Of a stretch of 31,657 nucleotides of DNA, positions 1 to 9,675 are shown one piece after another. Source of the DNA: a virus; the IMG/VR virus record IMGVR_UViG_3300024520_000328, positions 1 to 31,657 of that record, one strand, 5' to 3'. The first letter of the stretch is position 1; each line of letters begins with the position of its first letter. The position numbers and the translations under genes were made by a program. The notes beneath the pieces were generated by a model. It saw only the letters and a list, made by a program, of their open reading frames with translations, was not told the origin of the DNA and searched no databases.

Positions 1-361
1 CTTCAACCAGGTCTTCGGGCTGGATGGGATTCTGCCTGGTGAAGTCCTTGGGTTCGGACGGGGTGAAGTTGTCGATCACGCCACCAGTGATCCCGTCCGT
101 TTCCTCATTGAACCCTTGACCTTGAAGAGATCTGAGGGTGGGGAATGCCATGTCGGTGATGTTGGCACGTTGTCCCCCAGCTATTGCATTGGACATCTCT
201 CCGAACACCTGGATCATGTTGGCGCGTCTCATGGCTTTGGGGTCATTGAGGTCTAGAGAGCCGCCACCGGATAGAGCTTCTGTGGGGGAGCGGAGGGTGG
301 CGCGTGACCGGCCTGACCGCGGGGTCGGCTGGCTGCTGATCTCGTTGGGGCGATTGGTCAT
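1..361 (-). CDS. Partial virion-region protein, N-terminal 120 residues
   Basis: The minus-strand reading frame opens with ATG at 361 (MTNRPNEISSQPTPRSG...) and stays open to the left edge, so the C-terminus lies outside the window. The start overlaps the stop of the upstream 576-residue gene in an ATGA arrangement, which supports translational coupling in the same late operon. The first 30 residues are rich in Pro, Ser, Arg and Thr and look disordered. A short helical stretch (RRANMIQVFGEMSNAIAGG) follows. I do not recognise the family. By position it is a virion or virion-assembly gene downstream of the portal and the large internal proteins. Confidence 0.75.
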   Translation of the reverse strand, partial: MTNRPNEISSQPTPRSGRSRATLRSPTEALSGGGSLDLNDPKAMRRANMIQVFGEMSNAIAGGQRANITDMAFPTLRSLQGQGFNEETDGITGGVIDNFTPSEPKDFTRQNPIQPEDLVE

Positions 362-2088
362 GAGAATGGGTTGTTTCTGATCATAGACATGAAGCCGAGA
401 AAGCCTTGTGACGCTTGGGTTTGTGCGGCCTGGTTGAAGTCTCTGCGCTGGTTGAGCTGAACTTCAGGTTCGAATTGTGTGCGGAACCGGTTGAGGAAGG
501 CAGCGCGAGGATCGACGGCAGTGCCTGAAGCGGGGGTGGCCCCAACAAGAAGGTTGTCGCCCCCTTCACCAGCTTGTCTACGCCGATCAGATGCAGCTTG
601 GCGGGTAGCAAGAAGATGGTCGGTAACAGCCTGGACCCGTTCGTTTTCTGGGATGTGGGAGAACGCACCTGATCCAATCAAGCTGGCTACATCTTCAGAG
701 TCCACCCCTGCTAGCTCTGCCTGTTCCTGGAGTTGGGTGAGTGTGTCAGCGCGTGACTGAGCTTCCCTGAACCTTGCTGATTCCTCTGTGTTGAACTGAG
801 CGGTGGCTTGTGTGTTGAGGAACGACATGTACTCGCCCAGTTCTTCGGCTGAGGGTTTGCGGCCAAGGATCTGTTGGAAGGTGTTGAATACGTCATTGGC
901 GAGAGTGTCGGGAGAGGGGGCTAGGAAGGATCGGGGAGTGAAGATGTCCTGAGGGGAGACAGGGTTGCTGATTCCTTTGGCGGCAGCGACCCTAGGGCCG
1001 TTGGTTTCGATTGACCGGACAAGTCCATCCTGCCAAGTAAGACCATTGCCGTCTGAATACTCCATCAACTGAGCCATAGCTTGCCGGGTGATCAGGTCAG
1101 GGGTGCCTACGCGGAAGGCATCAGAAGCGAGATAGCCACCCTCCACCATCTGTGCTTGGACACCAGCGATAGCTTCCATCGACATGTGAGAGAAGACTCT
1201 GACATGATCCCCAAAGCGTTGATCGTATCGGTGGGGGACTTCAATCAGGGTGTCGTCGTTGATGTTAGGACCGAAGAACCCGTCAGGGAGGCCGGTTTCA
1301 CCCAGATCCCCCATCCGTTTGGTGATGGAAAAGTTGCTGGGGAGGGAGCCATAAGGGAGGGTGTTGACTTCTTGATCTTCGGAGAGATCTCCATCAAAGG
1401 GTTGGATGCCAAACAAGTCTGAGCCAAGATCACCAGATGTTTGCTCTTCCAAGCCCTGGTTGCGTTGGTTCTGTCGTTCGATTTGTTCGGTAGTGAGGTT
1501 GGGGACCTCGGTGGCTGCAGACTGGATCTCGAAACCTAGAGGCTGGCCTATACCGGTTAGGGCTGTGCGGATGATGTCTGTAGCTATGGTGACTGAATCC
1601 GCCAGAGCCTCTTCTGTCAACACCGCTGCCTGACCGTCCTGATCAGAGAAGGCATTGTCAGGGGTCATTGAAGGAACGATGTATTGGGAGATTGCCTGTG
1701 CGGGGGAGGCTATGAACTGACCGCCAGATCCAAGAGCAGCGATTTCAGGATCGGACACACCTTGGGTGACGAGAGCCAATTCCTGATTGAGAGTAGGCAC
1801 TACATTTGTGATGAAGCTTTGGATGAGTTCAGTTTGAGAATCACCTTGAAGGAGATCATTGCTGGTGATGAGCCGACGCACTCGATCTAGGGTTCTGTTT
1901 GCCGTTTCTCTGCTACTACCAAAGGCTTGACTGAGAGCTGATGCGTCGGTGGCGCGGGGGAAGCTTGGGTTCTGTTCCTGCTCGAAATTCAGACTGTTGA
2001 TGCTTCGTTGGAGAGAATCAAGACGTGAGAGAAGAAGCTGCCGAAGGCGCTCCCTCACTACTTCTACGCTGGGCACAAATTGAGCCAT
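358..2088 (-). CDS. Predicted virion-associated protein, 576 aa, function unknown
   Basis: This long reading frame starts with ATG at 2088, sharing one base with the stop of the upstream 1775-residue gene; AGGTAAC upstream is a weak ribosome-binding site. No signal peptide or membrane segment is seen. The N-terminal 120 residues look helical and coiled-coil-like. Residues around 400-430 contain a FQQILGRKPSAEELGEYMSF stretch, similar to the 'LGRxPs..EL..Y' pattern of DUF4214-like repeats and of some phage internal proteins. The C-terminal third is Gln/Ala-rich and helical. Its place after terminase, portal and a giant protein makes a structural or internal virion role likely. The exact function is not recognisable. 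Confidence 0.8.
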   Translation of the reverse strand: MAQFVPSVEVVRERLRQLLLSRLDSLQRSINSLNFEQEQNPSFPRATDASALSQAFGSSRETANRTLDRVRRLITSNDLLQGDSQTELIQSFITNVVPTLNQELALVTQGVSDPEIAALGSGGQFIASPAQAISQYIVPSMTPDNAFSDQDGQAAVLTEEALADSVTIATDIIRTALTGIGQPLGFEIQSAATEVPNLTTEQIERQNQRNQGLEEQTSGDLGSDLFGIQPFDGDLSEDQEVNTLPYGSLPSNFSITKRMGDLGETGLPDGFFGPNINDDTLIEVPHRYDQRFGDHVRVFSHMSMEAIAGVQAQMVEGGYLASDAFRVGTPDLITRQAMAQLMEYSDGNGLTWQDGLVRSIETNGPRVAAAKGISNPVSPQDIFTPRSFLAPSPDTLANDVFNTFQQILGRKPSAEELGEYMSFLNTQATAQFNTEESARFREAQSRADTLTQLQEQAELAGVDSEDVASLIGSGAFSHIPENERVQAVTDHLLATRQAASDRRRQAGEGGDNLLVGATPASGTAVDPRAAFLNRFRTQFEPEVQLNQRRDFNQAAQTQASQGFLGFMSMIRNNPFS

Positions 2089-5000
2089 CAGTTACCTACT
2101 GACAGAGTGTTAGGCGGCGTGAATGTGGGTTGATCAGACCGTGAGAACGATGCCTGTCTGAGATCCCTAGAGACAGTTTTGCCAGATGGGAACAAGAGCA
2201 GGCGGCGCGCATCTTCAGTTTGGAGAAGTCCCTGGATGCGGATTTCACGATCCAACTCGCTCTCATCTTCCACTAGTTCCCGTTTGAAGACCTGATCCCA
2301 AACGGCTCTGAAGTCAGGGTAGAGGGTGATGAGCCGTTCGGCCACGTTTCTGAGGTGAGCGCGGGTAGGAGCGGCGCGGTCAGCGCGAGAGAATGTACCT
2401 TCGCGGTTGGCGGTGAGGCCCGCACCTTGGAGAGCTTCAATCATCCTGTCTCGCTGTTGGAGATACAAAGAGATGCCCTTGACAGCTTCAGGGGAAGTGT
2501 CCAAGTTGGAGAATTGGGGATCATCCAACATCTGATAGAAGTTCTGGATTTGGACAGAAGGGGCTACTTGTTCAGGGACACCGGGGATACCTGCGAAGGG
2601 ATCGAACGGGGTGTAGCCGTTGTAGGTGTTCTGGAGGTAGATGTTCACATCACGGAGGTATCTGCGGACTGCCTTGTTGGTGTCATGCCCCTCAAACTTC
2701 CGAGCCACGTTGTTGTAGATGTTGCGGGCAAGAGTTTGGTTTCGCATCATCATCCACTGTTCAGGGGATAGACCCACACGCGCACCGTCGTCTATGGCTC
2801 GCTGGATGGAGCCTGGATCGAAAGTGTCAGGAGTGTCGGGGTTGATGAAGTAGGCAACGTTGGGGAACTTGTCAAAAAAGAGGGCGTTTTGGCGTCGGAA
2901 CTCAGACCCTTCAGCGGTGCCTGTAGTTGTGATGATGCGAGCTGTTTTGGGGGTAGACAAGAGGAAGGGATCGAACCCGTACTGCTTGACAAACCAGTCA
3001 AAGGCAAGGGCGGAATCGTTGTCGAACACCTTCTCTCGCTTCTCTCTGAATTCAGAAGCAAGGGTTTGGGTGTCCCACCAAAAGTAGTTGCCTCGTTCAT
3101 CTTGGCCTGACGCGAGAAGGTGGCGGGGGGTTGGAGATGTGGGAGCAGCAAAGGAGCCGATAGCTCTCACCCAAGCAAGACGTGTGGCTATGTCGCTGGC
3201 GCGAGAAAGAAGCTGGTCGTATCGGTTGCGCGGGAGGTCGATACCCCCACCCTCTTCGCGAAGAAGCTGGCCCATGATCTGCATGGTGGATTGAGAGTGG
3301 GAGCGAGCTAGTTCGGTATCAAACCCTGCTGCGGTGAGGGTTCGCTTCATCCAGGAGGGAAGAGCAAACTCGGCCACATCACCAAAGGACTCCAGGGGCT
3401 TTTCACCAAATGGGGTGACGATTTCCCTGAGCCATTCCACGTTGGGTTGGTTTTTGGCGAAGGCATTTACGGCTACCTGGATAGCTGGCCCAAACCCAGG
3501 GATGATGGAGCCAGAGACGATGTTGAGACCTTGGACGTTGCCGACAAGCTGGGTTTGGGCAAGTTCAGAACCGAACTCTTCCCCGGTTTCTTTGTCCTTG
3601 CCGCCAAACATCCAGTTGGTGAGCAGACCCTGACCGGGGTAGACAAACACTTCCCTGCCGTTCTCATCCTGAGTGAAGAACCCTGACTCACGGCTCCCTT
3701 CCACCATCTGCTGAAGGCGGCGAGCAGGGAGGCCAAAGTTCTCCTTGTTGAGCCTGGCCCAAGTTCCCATGATCTCAATCCACGCTTCACCGAACGGGAA
3801 GATGTTGCGGGTGAGTTCAGCAATGTTGGAGCGACGAGTCAGGTCGTAGAGGAGCTTGCGGGTTTCATCTAGGGCTTTGGCCTTGGCCAGCATGTCCATG
3901 TCTTCAATGCTGGTGATGGCTGCCTTGCCTTTGTAAGAAGACCTGACGTGGGTCATCAGTCGTTTGAGAGCTTCGTCGCTGGATGAAGAATCAACCCCAG
4001 TGACCTTGTTTCCCCATGCTTTGATCCGGTCTAGCCACTCAATGCCGATGTTGTTGTCTGTCATCCACTTAGCCATTTTCTGGACCGTGGCATCGTCACC
4101 AAATGTGGCGAGTTGAGCCATTTCCTCGGCGTAGAACTGGCGGAAGGCGGGAGAGCGAGAGAGGTTGTCGGTGCGACGACCCATGAAGACCTTGAACAGA
4201 TCTTCCACCACTCCATCAGCGGCGTCACTGCCTCCAGCTCGACCAATCAACCGACCGAATGGGCGAGAATTACCTTCTACTGCTCCTGGACCAATCCCAG
4301 CAGCAGCTTTCTCAGTGAGTACGTCTAGGAGTTTTTGATACCCAGGGGAGATAGCCGACTCCCACTGGTCAAAATCGGTGATACCTGCTGCGGCTCCGAT
4401 AGTTTCGTCACCTGTGAGAAGACCACGCAGAGTGGTGTCGCCCATGGTCATCTGTTGGAAGTTCCATCCTTCAGGGACACCAGGAGTGCCAGGAACGGCT
4501 GCCTGACCGGGGACCGCGATGGTTTGACCACGGAACGAAGGGGAGAGGTTTTGGATGTCGGAGAAGAACGCTTCAGTGCGAGTGCCGTCATCAAGTTCAA
4601 CCCTGAACACTGTTTCTTTTCTGCGAGTACGGGGGTTGCGTCGACCGTGGGAAGCAACTCCTTGAACTGTTCCCCGGCGTTGCACTCCTTCAAACTCCAG
4701 ATCAAGGACAGTGCCCACAGCGAGATCGTCTGCACCGGCTGGCCGTGTGCCTGCTGGTGTGGCTGTCCGACCAGAGATTTCATCAACACTCTCTCGCCAA
4801 GCAAGGTCACCGCCTAGTGATTTCTCCAGCTTGGCCACGGTGTTATCCACATACCAGTCAACGAAGTCAGGTTCTTGTGAAGCTTTGCGCAAGCCACGAT
4901 TGCCGCCAACTAGCCGACGCACATGAGCTTGACCTTCAGGGGTTGATTTCATCCAGGTTTTGATTTGGCCGCGAGATTGACCGGACAGGTATTGGCGGGA

Positions 5001-7415
5001 GAGGGGGTCGCGGTTGAGGATGAGGAGTTCACGCGCCCACGCATTGACATACCCATCCTCTCCGCGTTTGATGACATTGTGGAAGTCAGGGGAAGTGGTT
5101 CCAGTACGGCTCCCTCTGAACAACGCACCCTTCTGAGACATAGACCTTTGGTGGCGGAAAGACTCATCGAAGAAGTTGCCAGCGATGTCGCGTCGGCCCT
5201 TACCGAATTTGGTGGCGAATTCATCTAGGCCATCAGCTCCAACCGCTCGGCTGATCAACCCTTTTTCATCAGATCGGCCTATCCGCCAGGCAATGTAAGA
5301 GAGGGGATGGTTGAACATGGAGTCGAGGCCAGTGACCCCCATTCGCACTTGCTCTTCCCCAACCACGCGGACTGTCCAGGCAGCGCGGAGAAGGACTAGG
5401 GACTTCCACCCACCCATCAGCCCATCCATCATGTTGGCGATAGCGCCTTGCTCTACCGCTGATTTGCGAAGAGCGGGGATGCCAGGAATAGCTTTAGCCA
5501 TTTCGTTGATTCCATCAAACATCTTGAAAGCGGGAGAGACCAGGCGGCGAACTTCGTTGGGGTCGGGAAGGGTGACGGTGCGGGAAGCGAACGCAGCTTC
5601 AAGAGGCATCTGCACGATGTCTTCAGTGGTGCCAGCAATGTCGATGGTGTTGCGGCCTAGGTGCTGGATGGGGTCGCCGGAGTGATCTACCAGAAGCTTG
5701 GCGCGGGTTTGTTCCCTAGCCCAAGCAGGAATCATCTTGTCGAGAACCTTGGATGGGCGGTCAAACTCCCCACCCATGACATTGACCCATTCTTGGAGGG
5801 CGTCAGCGGTTACATCTTCTAGCCCGATCAGGTCCCCGTCTTCGAGCTTGGCGAATCGGGACAGGATCTCATTGCGTTTGGCTGTTGGGACATTGGAGTT
5901 GAAGAGGAACGTTTGCATGTCGGTGAAACCAGTGTCGAGATCTTCAGGGTCGAGATCTACACCATGCTGGTTTTTGAACGCGCGCCTACCCCAGTATGGG
6001 TTGCGCTTCATCTTCCAACGTTTGCGGGCGATGTCGCCGGGGAGGTGCTTGGCTCCAATCCACGATGAGGGATTGGGGCCAAGACCTGGGAGGGGGTTGC
6101 GGCGGGTGCCGATGTTGCGACCGAGACCAGCAGGGGTCGGGCCGGTTTGACCGAGAAGAGTGCCAGTGCCTGCACCGGGGACATGGATGCTGGGGATGGC
6201 CCCTGGGCGGGTGCCGGTGAGAAGCAGATGGGACACTTCCGCGTCAGTGCCAGCTTCTAGGAGTTCCTGGAGATAACGGCGGTCGTTGATGCCTAGGCGA
6301 GAGGCAAGGAAGTCAATGTCTTCGGTTTCATCGCGGACAGCACGAACCAGGCGCTGACCTCGTTGTGTGCGTAGGAGATCTTCGCCGGTTTTGGGGAGGA
6401 CACCAGAACGGTAGAGGCCGCGAGCGACTAGGCCATCGGGACCAAGGACAGGACCAGTACGGAGTGCGCCACGCCCTTGAAACCGACCGATCTTGCCAAT
6501 GTCGGATGCGCCTTGGACTGTGCCTAGACCCTGAGAGACAGTCTTGGTGAACTTCATGGCTTTGGATATGGGGTCGAAGGCGACCTGGGAGCCTAGATCC
6601 ACCCCACCTGAGACAATGGAGAACGGGCGGGTGCCTGGTTCAAGGTTGAGTACTTGGCCAGCGAACACGCGGCCAGGAGAGATAGGGACACCGTTGAGTT
6701 TTAGCTGCTCAGATTCTTGTAGAAACTCTTGGGTGATTGGGCGACCAAGGTTTTTGGAAGAGAGGGCTAGGGCGTCATCGGGGGAGAAGCCTTGACCGGT
6801 GAAGAGTTCAAATTGGCGGGACCCTTCAGCCTGTTCGGAGCTGGGGAAGAAGCCAGAGCCGAGGTTGACCCGATTACCTTGGCGGGCTTCGTTGAGAGCG
6901 CGAAGTCCTATTGACTCTCCAGCTAGTTGTTCCCTGATCTGGAAGAAATTGAGGTTTTCTGCCCCTTCCGCGTCATAGATATCCGCTGCGGCAGCGCGGA
7001 AGTTACGGGCGACAGCCTCTTCCCAGACAGCATCAAAGGCAGTGAAGGCGAGCCGGGTGCCACCCTTGATGGCTGAATATGCCCGGTCAAGGATGCTTTG
7101 GTCATGGAGGGCTTCACGCTGGGCGAGAGCTTCAAGGTTGGGATCTGAAGCAGGGACTTGCGCCAACACCAATGCTTCAGCCAGCTCCATAGAGATGTTG
7201 GGGTATGCCTGGTGGATCAGTTCAAGGTTCTGTGCGTCTAACTCGCTGAACTGGCGAGACAAGGCTTCAGCACGTCGGAGCCGCTGATCATATTCATCTG
7301 ACAGGCTCTCTTGGGCGCGGATGTCAGAGATGAAGAACCCTGAGCCGAGAGGGGCATCGGAGAGGGGAGCATCAGAGAGGGGAGCATCTTCAAGAGGTCC
7401 AAATGGAACACCCAT
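2088..7415 (-). CDS. Very large virion protein (1775 aa), candidate internal/ejection protein
   Basis: I start this gene at ATG 7415, which has AGGAG five bases upstream inside the end of the preceding gene; the frame is open slightly further upstream, from 7439. Just after the start there is a short in-frame repeat (three copies of a roughly five-residue APLSD/APLED unit). The remainder is mostly soluble, mixed helical sequence without signal peptide or clear enzyme motif. Residues about 895-956 form a compact, strand-rich basic segment (EFEGVQRRGTVQGV ... FRVELDDGTRTEAFF) that resembles an SH3- or Tudor-like barrel set between flexible Pro/Gly linkers. Size and position after the portal suggest an internal, ejection or tail-associated virion protein; a tape-measure role cannot be excluded. 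I see no lysozyme or peptidase motif. Confidence 0.7.
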   Translation of the reverse strand: MGVPFGPLEDAPLSDAPLSDAPLGSGFFISDIRAQESLSDEYDQRLRRAEALSRQFSELDAQNLELIHQAYPNISMELAEALVLAQVPASDPNLEALAQREALHDQSILDRAYSAIKGGTRLAFTAFDAVWEEAVARNFRAAAADIYDAEGAENLNFFQIREQLAGESIGLRALNEARQGNRVNLGSGFFPSSEQAEGSRQFELFTGQGFSPDDALALSSKNLGRPITQEFLQESEQLKLNGVPISPGRVFAGQVLNLEPGTRPFSIVSGGVDLGSQVAFDPISKAMKFTKTVSQGLGTVQGASDIGKIGRFQGRGALRTGPVLGPDGLVARGLYRSGVLPKTGEDLLRTQRGQRLVRAVRDETEDIDFLASRLGINDRRYLQELLEAGTDAEVSHLLLTGTRPGAIPSIHVPGAGTGTLLGQTGPTPAGLGRNIGTRRNPLPGLGPNPSSWIGAKHLPGDIARKRWKMKRNPYWGRRAFKNQHGVDLDPEDLDTGFTDMQTFLFNSNVPTAKRNEILSRFAKLEDGDLIGLEDVTADALQEWVNVMGGEFDRPSKVLDKMIPAWAREQTRAKLLVDHSGDPIQHLGRNTIDIAGTTEDIVQMPLEAAFASRTVTLPDPNEVRRLVSPAFKMFDGINEMAKAIPGIPALRKSAVEQGAIANMMDGLMGGWKSLVLLRAAWTVRVVGEEQVRMGVTGLDSMFNHPLSYIAWRIGRSDEKGLISRAVGADGLDEFATKFGKGRRDIAGNFFDESFRHQRSMSQKGALFRGSRTGTTSPDFHNVIKRGEDGYVNAWARELLILNRDPLSRQYLSGQSRGQIKTWMKSTPEGQAHVRRLVGGNRGLRKASQEPDFVDWYVDNTVAKLEKSLGGDLAWRESVDEISGRTATPAGTRPAGADDLAVGTVLDLEFEGVQRRGTVQGVASHGRRNPRTRRKETVFRVELDDGTRTEAFFSDIQNLSPSFRGQTIAVPGQAAVPGTPGVPEGWNFQQMTMGDTTLRGLLTGDETIGAAAGITDFDQWESAISPGYQKLLDVLTEKAAAGIGPGAVEGNSRPFGRLIGRAGGSDAADGVVEDLFKVFMGRRTDNLSRSPAFRQFYAEEMAQLATFGDDATVQKMAKWMTDNNIGIEWLDRIKAWGNKVTGVDSSSSDEALKRLMTHVRSSYKGKAAITSIEDMDMLAKAKALDETRKLLYDLTRRSNIAELTRNIFPFGEAWIEIMGTWARLNKENFGLPARRLQQMVEGSRESGFFTQDENGREVFVYPGQGLLTNWMFGGKDKETGEEFGSELAQTQLVGNVQGLNIVSGSIIPGFGPAIQVAVNAFAKNQPNVEWLREIVTPFGEKPLESFGDVAEFALPSWMKRTLTAAGFDTELARSHSQSTMQIMGQLLREEGGGIDLPRNRYDQLLSRASDIATRLAWVRAIGSFAAPTSPTPRHLLASGQDERGNYFWWDTQTLASEFREKREKVFDNDSALAFDWFVKQYGFDPFLLSTPKTARIITTTGTAEGSEFRRQNALFFDKFPNVAYFINPDTPDTFDPGSIQRAIDDGARVGLSPEQWMMMRNQTLARNIYNNVARKFEGHDTNKAVRRYLRDVNIYLQNTYNGYTPFDPFAGIPGVPEQVAPSVQIQNFYQMLDDPQFSNLDTSPEAVKGISLYLQQRDRMIEALQGAGLTANREGTFSRADRAAPTRAHLRNVAERLITLYPDFRAVWDQVFKRELVEDESELDREIRIQGLLQTEDARRLLLFPSGKTVSRDLRQASFSRSDQPTFTPPNTLSVGN

Positions 7416-7416
7416 T

Positions 7417-7827
7417 TCACTCCTGACTAAGGAGAGCAACTAGGCGAGCGGAAGGTTTGACGCGGATGAGGGCGCGGAGTAGTTCGTTGGGGTCGGTGGG
7501 GAGCATGCCCTGGCCGTTATCGCCAGGACCGAACGGGATACCTGCCTGAATGGGTTCGTTGGGGTTGCGGGTAGGACCGAACACATCCTGTGAGAGCAAG
7601 GGGTCAGGGACGCCTGGAGGACGACCCCCACCCCCGCCCCCACCTGGTCCAGCAGAGAGGGGAGCTGCCTGCTGGAGGTCGGTGAGTTGGCCACGCTGAC
7701 CGTGAGACTGGGCGGGGAAGTTGCGGACGGGTTGACCGGGGCCACCGTCTGTGCGCGCGGAGAGTTTGCCAGGACCGGCGACTGGTGCTGGGTTATTGGG
7801 TGGGCGGGGCTTGCGGGATCTAGCCAT
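7417..7827 (-). CDS. Gly/Pro-rich low-complexity virion-region protein, 136 aa
   Basis: ATG at 7827 follows the portal stop directly, and the stop at 7417 falls inside the ribosome-binding region of the next gene. The protein is basic at its N-terminus (MARSRKPRPPNNPAP), then dominated by Pro, Gly and Gln, with a run of seven glycines around residue 65. Only the last 35 residues (NELLRALIRVKPSARLVALL) look able to form a helix. Small disordered proteins of this kind often sit between portal and scaffold or capsid genes in phages, but I do not recognise a family. The tight packing implies co-translation with the portal. Confidence 0.75.
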   Translation of the reverse strand: MARSRKPRPPNNPAPVAGPGKLSARTDGGPGQPVRNFPAQSHGQRGQLTDLQQAAPLSAGPGGGGGGGRPPGVPDPLLSQDVFGPTRNPNEPIQAGIPFGPGDNGQGMLPTDPNELLRALIRVKPSARLVALLSQE

Positions 7828-9675
7828 TTAGAGTTGTCCGACCGTTTGGACGCCCCCGCCTAGCCCGCCACCTTGACGGAGCTGGGACAGGACAGTGGTT
7901 ACGTCAGGAGGTGGGCCTTGGACCTGGGCGGGATCTCCACCACCGGGGCCACCCAAACCACCTTGGGCCTGCAAGAAAGCTTCCTCTTCAGGGGATAGCT
8001 CAGGCTCATCAGGGGTGAGGTACTTTTTGAGTACAGATTCAAAATCCTTGCCTTGGTTGTTAATGACTTCAGCGAGCAATGCCCTAGCTGTCGGATCTTG
8101 GTTTTGGGCATCTACTAGCAATGCCTCAAACATCGCGTCTTCGGCCTTCTTCCGCCTGATGCGTTCTCGGATCAAGGTCAGGTTCTCCAACCCGTCCAAG
8201 TTCTCCTGCATGGTTTCAACATCTATCACTTCACCCTGCATGAGTTGTAGCCCAGTGACGATCTTTTGGGGTTCATCCCAGCCAGCCATAACGCCATAGA
8301 TCCGGCGAGTGTTGTGATTGCCATTGATGTCGCGGGTGGGGATGTAGGACTCATTGAAGGGAGCGCCCTTGATGTGCCCAGACAGCGGCTTTTCCTGGTT
8401 CTTGTACAGGGTTTCATCCCACTCCAGCAGCTTGTCATCAACGCGCTGAATGCCCTTGCCGATGGCGAGCTGATATTCGGAGATTTCGAGGGAGGGGTTG
8501 AAGTCGAGCCGTTCAATTCCTCGGCCTGTTGCTGCAGTGTTGGCGGGGTTGGCTCCGTCATCTTGGACAGGGTATGAAGCGCCGATTCTCAAGTGGCGTT
8601 CAATCCGGTCGATCTGCTGGAACATCTGGAAGGGGATCTGACCAATGGGCTTGTCAACGTTGGTGCCTGGGGTGAGGAAGTTGATGGAGTTGCGACCCTT
8701 GGAGTATTGGCCTGACTCCATCTCACCCATCACGTTGGTTTCTGTAAACACCGCATCTTCAAGGGCAATCACAGACAGGACGTTGAGTTTGGCCATCATT
8801 GCCATCAAGCCCACGATCTGGTCGTACTGCCCAATGAGCTGGTCAAACACGAACCGCTTGATGAGGACGAAGCGGGGGCCAGAACGAAGAGGGTTGGGGA
8901 CGAAATCGACAACTAGTTGCTTTTCAGGGAGGACAACCCAGGTGCCGTCGCGGTCGAAGTATTCGGCTACTTGGAGGCCATTGCCGGACTGGTTGGACCA
9001 GGATTTGGTGGTGGTATTGGCAAGAAGGAGGCCACCGGATGCAGAGTCAACAGCACTGCGCGCACCCTCCATGATTGCGGCTGAATGCTTGGGGTAGAGG
9101 CGGGCGAGCGTGCGGTGGGGGACCTGGGTGATCACAGCCATGTCTTCGGGTTGGCTGTTCACTCCCCATGTACCTGGATACACGTTGAAGGGGTCGCGTA
9201 GTTCCGCGGATGGGTAGGGGAAGCCATTGGCGTCCATGCGTTCACGAATGACAAAAGCGGCATATCCATACCCAGGGACCCACCTGCCCAGTTGAGGCAT
9301 CTGTTCGTCGCGGTTGTCACCAAGGTCGTAGGCGGTGACTATGCGCTCTCGCTTCTCCGCTGATTTCCTAGCCCGCTCAGAGTCTTTGTGACCAGACGGC
9401 ATGATGCGGAGATCCGGCATCCGCCCAATCTTCTGACCAAGCCTGCGAAGGCCTGAGTCCATCAAGTTGATAGCAGGAACCATGTCGGAGGTGAGCTTGA
9501 TTCTCTCCCCCAACAACGCCTTCAATCCAGCCTCTCCACCGTTCATCAAATTCTTGGTGCGGAGGCGAGCTTTGAGAGTGGCGGAATTGATCTGGATGAG
9601 GAACTGGACGCGTTCGAGTATGTCCTGGGGGTTGCGTGAATCAGGGATAGGGAGTGCGCCTGCTGGGGCTACCAC
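7828..9675 (-). CDS. Portal protein (predicted), 615 aa
   Basis: This gene follows the large terminase directly. Its GTG start at 9675 overlaps the terminase stop (GTGGTAG), with GAGG a few bases upstream. Length, position and composition fit a phage portal: a helical N-terminus, a central mixed region with many aromatic residues (e.g. DPFNVYPGTWGVN, VPHRTLARLYP), a long stem-like helical part (residues about 280-330), and a C-terminal helical region ending in a Gly/Gln/Pro-rich tail. Portals form the dodecameric ring at the capsid vertex through which DNA enters and leaves. No catalytic motif is expected and none is seen. The call rests on gene order and general character, not on a diagnostic motif. 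Confidence 0.75.
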   Translation of the reverse strand: MVAPAGALPIPDSRNPQDILERVQFLIQINSATLKARLRTKNLMNGGEAGLKALLGERIKLTSDMVPAINLMDSGLRRLGQKIGRMPDLRIMPSGHKDSERARKSAEKRERIVTAYDLGDNRDEQMPQLGRWVPGYGYAAFVIRERMDANGFPYPSAELRDPFNVYPGTWGVNSQPEDMAVITQVPHRTLARLYPKHSAAIMEGARSAVDSASGGLLLANTTTKSWSNQSGNGLQVAEYFDRDGTWVVLPEKQLVVDFVPNPLRSGPRFVLIKRFVFDQLIGQYDQIVGLMAMMAKLNVLSVIALEDAVFTETNVMGEMESGQYSKGRNSINFLTPGTNVDKPIGQIPFQMFQQIDRIERHLRIGASYPVQDDGANPANTAATGRGIERLDFNPSLEISEYQLAIGKGIQRVDDKLLEWDETLYKNQEKPLSGHIKGAPFNESYIPTRDINGNHNTRRIYGVMAGWDEPQKIVTGLQLMQGEVIDVETMQENLDGLENLTLIRERIRRKKAEDAMFEALLVDAQNQDPTARALLAEVINNQGKDFESVLKKYLTPDEPELSPEEEAFLQAQGGLGGPGGGDPAQVQGPPPDVTTVLSQLRQGGGLGGGVQTVGQL

